DNA of 64,000 bases from Mangifera indica (taxonomy: Eukaryota; Streptophyta; Magnoliopsida; Sapindales; Anacardiaceae), in assembly GCF_011075055.1 (NCBI RefSeq), contig NC_058150.1, forward strand, positions 5,332,001 through 5,396,000, read 5' to 3'. The notes under the pieces were generated by a model. It did no database searches and was not told where the DNA came from. It saw only the letters and a program-made list of their open reading frames with translations. The translations under genes and the position numbers were made by a program. This document shows, in pieces, positions 22,869-33,064 of the stretch (position 1 is the stretch's first letter; every line of letters starts with the position of its first letter).

Positions 22869-23440
22869 TGTTAGGAACCTGATGGAACTATGCTACTGCT
22901 GGAACTCAGAAACTGTAATCTCACCTACAAATCCACTCCGTTGTAACCACAACTCTCACAAACGATGCAATCGTAGGCAATTTGTAAATCAATAAACTTA
23001 TGCTAGCAACTTTTAATGGAACAGTAAACTATTCATAAAGATACTCAATAGTTCATTCTTACAATCATTCAACTGAAATTAATCCAAATACAAATTCATC
23101 ACATTCAAATCTGCAGCACCCAACTGAACAACAACCCTAACACAAACAAAACCAAGTAAATTTCCCCAAGTTTCCCTAGGCAATTCTAGAGGCCTAGTAC
23201 TCTCCCAAAACCATTTTTACTTCAGCTCCCCCCTTCCTTTTGCTTCCCCCCTGCTTTATATTGTTATCAGTCATTTTCTTTTCTGCTGATGGTCCTAGTG
23301 CCTGCATGCATGCCCTCTGCTCCACTATTGCGCTGCCACATGTCTTTGCATGAATTGATTTGTTGTTGATCCTGCTACCGCCACGTGTCCCATCCTCTAG
23401 TGCTCTCTTTTTCTGGTTAATGTACACTCGAGACCTAACA
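22869..23440 (-). mobile_element. Solo LTR, 572 bp
   Basis: Starts TGTTAGGAACC and ends GAGACCTAACA, the TG...CA ends of an LTR with the inverted pair TGTTAGG / CCTAACA. Flanks GATTG and AATTG match at 4 of 5. No internal retroelement domain sits beside it, so this is a solo LTR left by recombination. Orientation is not certain; the minus strand is favoured. Confidence 0.75.
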
Positions 23441-23445
23441 AATTG

Positions 23446-24575
23446 TAATTATGGAATTGTTTTGAAGAAAATATTTTACTTCTCGAGATGTAAAGTCAGA
23501 GTCATCTAGTTGCTAGTTGTTTGTCGAGATGTCTACACTTCGGATAGGATTTCATTTAGCTACAGACTTTGGACTAGAGTATTGCTTAGTTGTTATTTGT
23601 TGATCAATCACATTTGATTACATTTTGAAGGTTGTTCAGGGACGACTTTTTAGTCATACAACAATTGTCATAATTCTTAGAGTATGAAGAAGATGTTAAG
23701 AACTTCAAGAATCTTCTATCACATTGAAATATCACCATATCCTTTGGATTATGTAAGTTAATGTTATCATAATTTTGTATGCCTTAAGTTCACTTTTCTT
23801 GTAGGGAATGATTCGATGTACATTATTTGTATCATGGGATTATCGACACACGTTCATGGGTAATTTGAATAGGCAAGATGAATTCCTCATTTATTTTTTC
23901 ACTATAAAAGGAGGGACTTGCAATGCATATTCTCATAAGGTTTTCTTACTTCCCTTTGAAAATGTCTTGTAAGTCATCCTTACCTTTTTATTATTTTAAA
24001 TATGACGGAGGAGAAAAGTTTGGAGTTTGGGGCTTCCATAGAAGAGAAAAAGATAGAGAGTCATTTTCATGGTGACTTTTCATGTTTGTTGGCAAGTGGT
24101 TTATGTTCATCTATCACTATATTTGTTGTTATTATGCACTTCAATTGGCTAGATGATAGTGTTGCTCATTATGACGACATTATTTATGTGGACGTGTCAT
24201 TATTCCTTCATAAATCTTTGCAGTCTTAAAGCATGTTTCTATGTTCTTTCCCACCTTAGTCTTTAGTTAAGGTTCTTTTTAATTGGCAACACAGGAACAA
24301 TGTGTCTTATTGAGTCTCAAGTTAGACTAATGGTGAAGATATTACTTGAAGTGCCTTTCGAGGATCTTCTCGGGAATCCAACATTTCCTTCATTCCATGC
24401 CTTTCTTGCAAGGGTAATCCAATAGTAAGCTATATTTATGACCTTGTGAAATTTCCTTGTTTGTATAACTTGTATGGAACCATTCTTCTTTGCGTTTGCA
24501 GACTGCCAATTTCATTCTTCTATTGAATAAATGAAAACAGTAATATCTATTTAGGAATTCCTTAAAGTATTCTCG
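23446..24575. other. Retroelement-like debris, no gene seen
   Basis: Contains ctataaaaggaggg (about 23902), which resembles the TATA region of an LTR promoter, and a 75-codon frame at 24002-24229 with no recognised similarity. Probably old LTR-element DNA. Confidence 0.35.
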
Positions 24576-24785
24576 TTAGATGAGGTCTTTCACAACATCT
24601 TTTTGGACGCAACACTTATTAGTCCAATGCTTGATATCACTGTGGTTACGACAAAACTTACTGAGATCCCATTTAGCATGTTCTACCTTTATTGGAGTAG
24701 GTTGTAGGAATATGCAGTCAGAGTAGGATTTCTTACGGTCTACCTTCATGATCTCTTCATTGTTTCTTGGCAGAGTGGTCTTCAA
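24576..24785 (-). pseudogene. Ty3/gypsy gag relic
   Basis: The minus-strand frame contains WDLSKFCRNHSDIKHWTNKC followed by an acidic/basic stretch ending KDVVKDLI. This is the pattern seen before the zinc knuckle in plant gypsy gag proteins (KYC-x2-HxDxxH...C...L). Only about 70 codons survive. A second relic with the same motif lies on the + strand at 45780-46240. Confidence 0.5.
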
Positions 24786-25339
24786 GGATTGATCTTAAGC
24801 AAGATTTTTTATGCATAACAAGAATATTTTGTTAGAATTTGCAAATTTGAACTTCAAAAATTCAAGTAAAACAATTATTTTACCCATACGACACAACCAA
24901 GAGGTTTACATCATTTCCATAAATTTGACAAGAAAGAGTTTGATATTATAATAAGGGAAATTTTAAAAAATGGCCAAAATGCCCTCCCATTAAGCAAAAA
25001 TACCCAAGATCACTATTTTCAAGCCAAAATGCCCAAAATCACTGTTCCAAAAAAAAAATGCCTATGCCTTTTTTTAATACCAAAACTACCCTTTCCCTTA
25101 TATTTATATAACTCTCCCACTTACTATAGGGTTTTAATGTAATTTTAGATAAATATGAGGGGTTTTTGGATATTTTACATTATAAAGGCATTTTGATATT
25201 TATTTATTTATTTCAAACTTTTTCTAAAATACCAAAATTACCCTTCCCTTCATTTATATAACTCCCCTCACTCATTATAGGGTTAAAATAATTTTAGATA
25301 AATATGAGGGGTTTTTGGATATTTTACATTGTAAAGGCA

Positions 25340-26640
25340 TTTTAATTTTTCAACTTTTAGAATTCGAATTTCAGTTCCGTTTTTTGGAATTTCACCGTTT
25401 TACGATATATCGATTCGTATTTTTCAGATTTCTGAAGGATTTTCCGTTTGTTGTCATTATAGGGTTTTTCAACTTTTACAATTCGAATTTCAGTTCCGTT
25501 TTTTCGGATTTCATCGTTTTACGAGATATCGACTCATATTTTTCAGATTTCCGAAGAATTTTTCGTTTGTTGCCATTCTAGGGTTTTTCAACTTTTAGAA
25601 TTCGAATTTCAGTTTCGTTTTTTCCGATTTCACCGTTTTACGAGATATCGACTCGTATTTTTCAGATTTCTGAAGGATTTTTCGATTGTTGCCATTCTAG
25701 GGTTTTTCAACTTTTAGAATTCGAATTTTAGTTCAGTTTTTTCGAATTTCACTGTTTGACGAGATATGGACTCATATTTTTCAGATTTCCGAAGGATTTT
25801 TCGTTTGTTGCCATTCTAGGGTTTTTCAACTTTTAGAATTCGAATTTCAGTTTCATTTTTTCGGATTTCACCGTTTTACGAGATATCGACTCGTATTTTT
25901 CAGATTTCTGAAGGATTTTTCGATTGTTGCCATTCTAGGGTTTTTCAATTTTTAGAATTAGAATTTCAGTTCCGTTTTTTCGAATTTCACCGATCGACGA
26001 GATATCGACTCGTATTTTCAGATTTCTGAAGGATTTTTCGATTGTTGCCATTCTAGGGTTTTTCAACTTTTAGAATTTGAATTTTAGTTCCGTTTTTTCG
26101 GATTTCACCGTTTTACAAGATATCGACTCGTATTTTTCAGATTTCTGAAGAATTTTTCGATTGTTTCCATTCTAAGGTTTTTCAACTTTTAGAATTGGAA
26201 TTTCAGTTCCGTTTTTTCAGATTTCACCGTTTTACGAGATATCGACTCGTATTTTTCAGATTTCTGAAGAATTTTTCGATTGTTTCCATTCTAGGGTTTT
26301 TCAACTTTTAGAATTGGAATTTCAGTTCCGTTTTTTCAGATTTCACCGTTTTACGAGATATCGACTCGTATTTTTTAGATTTTTGAAGAATTTTTCGATT
26401 GTTTCCATTCTAGGGTTTTTCAACTTTTAGAATTCAAATTTCAGTTCCGTTTTTTCGAATTTCACCGTTTTACGATATATCGACGCGTATTTTTCAGATT
26501 TCTGAAGGATTTTTCGATTGTTGCCATTCTAGGGTTTTTCAACTTTTACAATTCGAATTTCAATTTTATTTTTTTGAATTTCATCATTTTACGAGATATG
26601 GACTTGTATTTTCCAGATTTTCGAAGGATTGTTGGATTTG
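25340..26640 (+). repeat. Left arm: about 10 to 11 tandem 119-bp units
   Basis: The marker gggtttttcaactttta recurs at 25462, 25581, 25700, 25819, 25938, 26056, 26175, 26294, 26413 and 26532, a period of 118-119 bp. Units differ by only a few bases. Short frames across it are by-products of the repeat. Confidence 0.95.
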
Positions 26641-26673
26641 GTGTTAATTTATTTCATTATTACTATATTTTCT

Positions 26674-26865
26674 CTAATTTGTTTCAAGTGTGTAAATGTC
26701 CGAAAGTGTCCTCTCAAATAGTCGTAGCTGATCTGGGGTCAATGTAGCAGTAATCCGAGATAATGCGGCACGCTGTGCACGACATATCGCCTCTGCCCGG
26801 AAGTGTCTGGTCTCGTCAGGGATTCGCAGCTCGCTGTCAACCCGTCTTCTTTTGCGAGAAATATC
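26674..26865 (-). pseudogene. Exon-like fragment in the spacer of the Mutator-like element
   Basis: On the minus strand, a pyrimidine tract and acceptor ctcag at 26866-26870 are followed by 63 codons (RKRRRVDSELRIPDETRHF ... TPDQLRLFERTLSDIY) to a stop. Codon content is GC-richer than the surrounding arrays. It looks like a captured last exon of a host gene or of the ancestral element. I do not recognise the protein. Confidence 0.4.
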
Positions 26866-26947
26866 CTGAGACAATGTAAAAAATTCGTTAGACATGAGTA
26901 AAAACAAATATGTAAACAAATGTATACGTGGAAAAAACATAAAAATA

Positions 26948-27920
26948 TGAAAAATCCTAGAATGGGAACATTCAAAAAATCCTTCGGAAATCTGAAAAAT
27001 ACGAGTCTATATCACGTAAAACGATGAAATTCGAAAAAACGGAATTGAAATTCGAATTCTAAAAGTTGAAAAATCCTAGAACGGGAACAATCGAAAATCC
27101 TTCGGAAATCTTAAAAATACGAGTCCATATCTCGTAAAACGATGAAATCCGAAAAAACGGAATTGAAATTCGAATTCTAAAAGTTGAAAAATCCTAGAAC
27201 GGGAACAATCGAAAATCCTTCGGAAATCTTAAAAATACGAGTCCATATCTCGTAAAACGATGAAATACGAAAAAACGGAATTGAAATTCGAATTCTAAAA
27301 GTTGAAAAACCCTAGAATGGAAACAATAAAAAAATCCTTCGGAAATCTGAAAAATACGAGTCCATATCGCGTAAAACGATGAAATCCGAAAAACGGAATT
27401 GAAATTCGAATTCTAAAAGTTGAAAAACCCTAGAATGGGAACAATCGAAAAATCCTTCGAAAATCTTAAAAATACGAGTCCATATCTCGTAAAACGATGA
27501 AATCCGAAAAAACGGAATTGAAATTCGAATTCTAAAAATAGAAAAACCCTAGAATGGAAACAATCGAAAAATCCTTCGGAAATCTGAAAAATACGAGTCC
27601 ATATCTCGTAAAACGATAAAATTCGAAAAAACGGAATTAAAATTCGAATTCTAAAAGTTGAAAAACCCTAGAATGGAAACAATCAAAAAATTCTTCGGAA
27701 ATCTGAAAAATACGAGTCCATATCTCGTAAAACGATGAAATCCGAAAAAACGGAATTGAAATTCGAATTCTAAAAGTTGAAAAATCCTAGAATGGGAACA
27801 ATCAAAAAATCCTTCGGAAATCTTAAAAATACGAGTCCATATCGCGTAAAACGATGAAATTCGAAAAAACGGAATTGAAATTCGAATTCTAAAAGTTGAA
27901 AAACCCTAGAACAGAAAAAA
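26948..27920 (-). repeat. Right arm: about 9 inverted units of the same repeat
   Basis: The reverse complement of the left-arm unit recurs at about 26948, 27066, 27184, 27301, 27421, 27539, 27659, 27778 and 27897, a period of 118-120 bp. With the left arm it would form a hairpin with a stem of nearly 1 kb around a 300-base loop. Confidence 0.95.
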
Positions 27921-28052
27921 CGGATATAAAATTCGAAAAGTACACAATCAAAACCCTAGATAAGAAAAATCTCAATTTACCCCCTCATGAAAACTGAAAA
28001 TCTAAAGGTCCACTGAAAATCTAAGGAATTTCCCCAGCTTCCCAATATTTTA

Positions 28053-28990
28053 AAAAAGCTACTTTTCCCCCCCAAAAACAGCCAATCTTGGCTGCACGTG
28101 GACTGGACGATTTTGACGTGGGAAACACTGTTCCCACGTCGGACTGCCGATCTCTTCGGCAGTCATTTTCGGCCAAATTTTGGTCGTTTCAGCCTCCGAT
28201 TTTCACATAAATCAAATCTACACCTTGTCTAACACAAAACCCCTCAATCAATTTAACAAAAACAACCAAGAATCAAAACATTTTAAGCATTATTCAAAGC
28301 GTAAACCCTAAAATTTCAAACCGAAAAATCTCAATCAAATCTCAATAATATGAGCAATAATTTGATCCAAACAAGATTAAGGGAGATATACTAACCTTCT
28401 TTGCCATTTGTGGGTGCCGGAAATCAAGAAAATTGACGGAAATCGACGGAAATCGGATCGCCCGTGGGATGAACGTGGGTACGTGAAATTTGAGAGAAAT
28501 TTTAGGGTAATTTCGTAATATTAACGTGGGAAATAGCAATTTTTTCTGTGTAATATATATGGACATTTTCGTAATTTTGCAAAACTCGCGTTGACGTGAT
28601 AAATTTCAAAAAAACCCCACGTGGGATAAGAATTTCCCACGTCACCCCAATTGTTTCAAAAAGCTATGTTTCCCCCCCGAAATTAGGCTGAACGTGGGCT
28701 TATTGATTTTAACGTGGGAAACACTGTTCCCACGTCGGACTGCCGATCTCTTCTGCAGTCTTTTCCGGCCAAATTTTGGTCGTTTTAGCCACCGATTTTC
28801 ACATAAATCGAATCTACACGTTGTATAACACAAAACCCCTCAATTAATTCAACAAAAACAACCAAGAATCAAAACATTTTAAGCATTGTTCAAACCGTAA
28901 ACCCTAAAATTTCAAACCTAAAAATCTCAATCAAATCTCAATAATATGAGCAATAACTTGATCCAAACAAGATTACGGGAGATGTGATAA
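28053..28990. repeat. Duplicated segment in the right part of the element, period about 600 bp
   Basis: The sequence from aaaaagctacttttcccccc (28053) is repeated from about 28654 with small changes. Shared parts include gacgtgggaaacactgttcc, cggccaaattttggtcgtt and caaccaagaatcaaaacatt. The duplicated stretch is about 340 bp. Confidence 0.9.
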
Positions 28991-29244
28991 CATTATTTTC
29001 CATTTTCGGTTGCCGGAAAGCAAGCAAATCGGCGAAAATGACGTTCCCCGTGGGATTCCCGTGGGATGCGTTAAAAATTCGAATTTTCTTTGAATTGCAC
29101 AGTGAAAAATTGCTGTGTTTATATATGGGGGCATTTTCGTCATTTCACAAAACCTGGGTATTTTTGCTTAAACCTTAATTTTTTGGGCAATTTCGCTTAG
29201 ACCCCTTTAATTTTGCCTAATTTTTAAAATTTCCCTTATAATAA

Positions 29245-30266
29245 TTAATATCATTGTCTTTCTTGAGTCTTTGTGGTATGTTACTTGAAGTTGTTCTTCA
29301 TTAGTAACCACCTGCTAGTCATTGGCTGTTGGATTACTCTTTGAAGCTTGATTTTGAATCAGATTTTTGACATTATATTAGCTTGTATCACTATCATTCT
29401 CCAGTCTCTGTCCAGGTTGCTGGAACCTTGAGCAATGCACGTAAAATTACATGCCCAATCAGGCTCCTCAGATTTAACGGGTGGATCCGATTCCATTCAC
29501 CGTCTATTAACGTAAGCATCAAATGGATAAGACGTGTCAATAAATTCCGTTATCTTAACTAATCTTTTTCAACATGCCTCCTCACGTGATCTACAAACAA
29601 GTATTCATCAATCTCCAATTACAAAGAGACTACTGGTTGTCGTACCCTGCACGCGCATTAAATGAGAGTTGAAAGCGGCTTTAAAAATCACGCGCATGAG
29701 AAAATTGGATCACTAGAAAAGGACACATTCACGCAGCTGAAATTAGGTGATTGCACCGAAACATCGACGAGGGGGCCTCATGTCAAGGACGCGTCAATAG
29801 GAAGAAAGGACGCGTGTCATTATTTAAATGGTTGTGGATTTACGCTCTTTATCTGTCGGTCCAACAGAGCTATTCAAAAGGTCTAAGTGATAGAGAGAGA
29901 GAGAGCGGGCGATTTGGCGGATAGCGCTGACAGATGTTAAGAATCGGTCGTTAGCTAATCCAAACCACCTCACTTTATGCTTACTACACACAAACTCACT
30001 AGGGGAGCGTGCAAAACACCTTTCCTTTGTTTGTTTTGAATAAATTATGAATATAATATAGGAAAGTGAATTCATTGTCCTCAGGAAAGCGTGATTTTTG
30101 ATGCAAAAGTCAAGGGCGTGCATTAACCACAGCGTCAGGCAAAAGCCGGCAAACATCAAGATTCAAGAGTAGCTCGCCGCTCGTCTCGACATTCCCGCGT
30201 GACACGTTTCAACAAGACAATGTTATCATTTTGTCTCCTCTCTCTACTCGCTTGGGCGGCGCCTCA
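29245..30266. other. Intergenic and distal ERF promoter
   Basis: No gene seen. The GC content rises from about 29640, with a short GA repeat at about 29891-29906. The frames here are short and overlap on both strands. Confidence 0.4.
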
Positions 30267-30285
30267 GTCAAATCCCGCATTGACC
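30267..30285 (+). promoter_or_regulatory. Pair of W-box cores upstream of the ERF gene
   Basis: GTCA at 30267-30270 (TGAC on the other strand, part of AGTCAAAT) and TTGACC at 30280-30285 lie about 130-145 bp before the ATG. WRKY factors bind TTGAC-type sites; use in this gene is inference. Confidence 0.35.
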
Positions 30286-30326
30286 GCACTTTTTTAATAC
30301 TCACCCTTCACCCGTCCTCTTCTCTT

Positions 30327-30333
30327 TATAAAA
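30327..30333 (+). promoter_or_regulatory. TATA box of the ERF gene
   Basis: TATAAAA, about 80 bp before the ATG at 30412, in a CT-rich leader. Confidence 0.65.
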
Positions 30334-30411
30334 GCCAACCCTCCGTCTCCTCTTGTATCCAATACAAACCACAAAATATCATCAAGTTTCTCTATCTATC
30401 TTTTTCAGGCA

Positions 30412-31077
30412 ATGGCACCCACAGATAAAACAAATAATGGCGGTACTAAAAGAAGCTCTGGAAACACCGAGGTGCATTACAGAGGAGTCAGGAAGAGACC
30501 ATGGGGCCGTTACGCCGCCGAGATCAGGGACCCCGGTAAGAAGAGTCGCGTCTGGCTCGGTACCTTCGATACCGCTGAGGATGCGGCCAAAGCGTACGAC
30601 GCGGCGGCTCGTGAGTTTCGTGGCTCCAAGGCTAAAACCAACTTCCCTTTACCCAATGAAACTGTTTCCGTTGTAAACAGCAATAATAACAATAACAATG
30701 GTCAGCAGAGTCCCAGCCAAAGCAGTACGGTGGAGTCCTCCGGGGATGAAGTGGAGCGTGAATTTACGCGCCAGATTTGCGGTGGGAACGGGTTTGCGAG
30801 TCGTTTTCCGTTTGTGTATCAGCAACCGAGTTTTGTGGCGCTGGGTGGGGATAGAATTGGGTGTGTAACCCACGCGCCTCCTGTTTTGTTTATTGACTCG
30901 TTGGCAAGGCCAGATTTAATGGGTCCGGTTTATCCAGTTCGGTTTGAACCGATTGGGGCTGCAAGAGTTAGTGGTGGGGTTCAGAGCGAGTCAGATTCAT
31001 CATCCGTCGTCGATTGTAAGCCAATAAGAGGTCTCAATCTTGACCTCAACCTGGCTCCACCAGTTGTGGATGCATGA
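30412..31077 (+). CDS. ERF3: Ethylene-response factor, class II (EAR-motif repressor), ERF3-like
   Basis: Single-exon gene of 221 aa. The AP2/ERF DNA-binding domain spans about residues 22-79 ([20 protein letters not shown] ... [20 protein letters not shown]) and has the Ala and Asp typical of the ERF subfamily that binds GCC boxes. A serine/asparagine-rich linker with [14 protein letters not shown] follows. SDSSSVVD precedes a C-terminal EAR repression motif [10 protein letters not shown]. This order matches tobacco ERF3 and Arabidopsis ERF3/ERF4, nuclear repressors of ethylene and stress-responsive genes. Length is as expected. An in-frame upstream ATG is absent within the leader; other ERF repressors of group VIII remain possible names. 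Confidence 0.95.
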   Translation: MAPTDKTNNGGTKRSSGNTEVHYRGVRKRPWGRYAAEIRDPGKKSRVWLGTFDTAEDAAKAYDAAAREFRGSKAKTNFPLPNETVSVVNSNNNNNNGQQSPSQSSTVESSGDEVEREFTRQICGGNGFASRFPFVYQQPSFVALGGDRIGCVTHAPPVLFIDSLARPDLMGPVYPVRFEPIGAARVSGGVQSESDSSSVVDCKPIRGLNLDLNLAPPVVDA

Positions 31078-32294
31078 TGGATGAATCATAACCGTTGATT
31101 TTTAACAAATTTCTAGAGATAAAAAAATTTTTAGTGTTTAGTATTAATTTCTTCCCTTCTGTTTAAATGGGTGATGGAACTAGAGAATCATGAACCTCCT
31201 GGTCAAACGATGTAAATTAATTTGATCGTTATTTTTTGCAGCTAAGAGAAGTTATGAAAGTTTCTCTGTCCTGTTTCTCCTGTAACCTCTAATCGCACTC
31301 CTTGTAATTCTCTGTTTCCTACAAATTTCTCCAAATAACCATTGATGTCAAATTACGATTGGATTTGAATTAAATCGAATTTTTTTAAACTCAAACTGCA
31401 TTCAATTTTAGAGGAGATAAGCTTCGAATTTGAGTTCAAATTTGTCAAACTCACTTAAAAATATTCAGATTTAGTTCATGAGTTTAGTTCTATAATAAAA
31501 CAACCTTATTTTTATATATTATAATAAAAATAATATTATTTTAATTAATTTATATCAAATTTAAAAAAAATCGTAAGTTGAATGAATCAAACATATTTTG
31601 AATATGAATTAAAAAATATTAAATTCATAAATTTAAATTTATTTGAATTAAATTTACACCAACTCTGGTAGAATCAATCCAACACTATTTCAATTCAACC
31701 TAATTACGGCAATAAAATGATTATAAAATTATCAGATAATCGGTGAGAAAGCAGATCTCTCCGTGTTCTCTGAGTAAAGGTGGGGCCCTTACATTCCATG
31801 TCGAGGGGTTACATGTCTGTGCGCTTGGAGGCCGGCACGTGTAACATTTTGCCGTCCAAACAGTTGAAGTACTAATAAATCTAGTAATTTCCTGGAAAAA
31901 GAAGCGTAATCGGAGGCAGGTGTGGGGCCAGTGGATCCTACTTTTTATTTGTTAATGAATTTCAGAGTGGAGGCGCCGCTGCCGCTTTCGGTGGGGTCCT
32001 CCTTTTTATTCGGCCAGATATGTTTGTCCATGCATGCAACGTATCCCATAATATGGTCCATGTTCATGTAGGCATGTATTATATAATTTTATCGGACGCT
32101 AGAGTCAAAAAGATATAACATTGCACAGGCAGAGGTGTCACTCGACGTGTGCAGTGCAGCGTAACGCGTTTTATGACGTAGATACCAATCACTAATGTTG
32201 AACGAAAGTCTATTTTGATAAATTCATTTAATTTTAATATGATGAATTAATTATTATATTAATGACAGATTTAGATGTATGGTATTATTTTTTT
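31078..32294. other. 3' flank of ERF and intergenic
   Basis: 3' UTR to about 31330. At about 31345-31690 lies an AT-rich stretch with gaatt/aattc-rich ends (ttggatttgaattaaatcg at the left, gaattaaatttacaccaac at the right) that resembles interspersed repeats common in plant intergenic DNA and a similar block at 45365-45706. No gene seen. Confidence 0.4.
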
Positions 32295-33064
32295 GGGGCA
32301 AAAGACTTATTCTTATCTATTGTATAATAAAAACTCAAATTCTTATCTTTTAATTTAAAAAAATTAAAATACTTAATTATAAATAATTTTTTATTATAAA
32401 TCTCAATTACAATTAAGGATAAAAGTAAAATTGTTATACTAAAAATTTTAAAAAATTAAAGTTTTATCATATTTTTTTTTCAAATTTAAAAATTTCATAA
32501 TTCTCCTTACAACCTAAAGTTTAAAAAGTGGCAAATACTCTTTAGGGTTTGTTATTCTTTTCTTCGATGACGATTTATTGTCTCTGGCTATTAGACGTCC
32601 TTTGTCCTGTTTTGTCTCTCCCTCCCAGTCTCTCTTCCTTCTCTCTCTGATCGTTTTTGTCTCAGACTAAGACAATTGGTCTTCATCTAAGACAAAAATA
32701 ATTTCATCTTCATCTTGATTAAAGATGGCTAGAGAAAAAAGGGAGAGAGATAAGACAAAAAGGAGGATGGCTGACACTCAGAGATAGCAAATTAACGTCG
32801 GAGAGTAGTGGAAACAATCTTAGGAGGTATTTGTCACTTTTTAAACTTTGAGTTAGAGAGAAATTATGAGTTTTTTAAACCTATGTATAAAAATATAATA
32901 AAACTTTAGTTTTTTTAATTTTTTAATAAATAACTATTTTATCTCTAGTTCTAACTAAAATTTAAAAAAAAAAAATATTTATAAGTAAATGTTTAAGTTT
33001 TTGAAAATTAAACAGTATAAATTTGGATTTTCACTATACCTTGGGTGGGAATAAGTCTTTTGAC
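32295..33064. mobile_element. Mutator-like element, GGCCAAAAG type, about 770 bp
   Basis: The left end GGGGCAAAAGACTTATTC and the right end read inward GTCAAAAGACTTATTCCC form an inverted pair. Flanking T-rich tracts make the duplication hard to score. The interior has facing CT-rich and GA-rich tracts (tctctccctccc / gggagagagata) like its relatives. Confidence 0.6.

Larger units (their letters stand above)
24955..29235. mobile_element. Mutator-like element, non-autonomous, 4281 bp, with inverted repeat arrays
   Basis: Both ends read inward start GGGAAATTTTAAAAA, then diverge slightly (ATGGCCAAAATG against TTAGGCAAAATT). The 9-bp duplication TTATAATAA is perfect at 24946-24954 and 29236-29244, typical of Mutator elements. 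Inside are, in order: 25-119 bp AT-rich repeats, a direct array of a 119-bp unit (about 25340-26640), a 300-bp spacer with an exon-like frame, the same unit inverted (about 26948-27920), and a duplicated 340-bp segment (28053 and 28654). No transposase was found, so movement would need a partner element. Confidence 0.9.

Noticed and set aside
25315..25581. 88-codon plus-strand frame
   Set aside because: It runs through the 119-bp tandem repeat and is repetitive.
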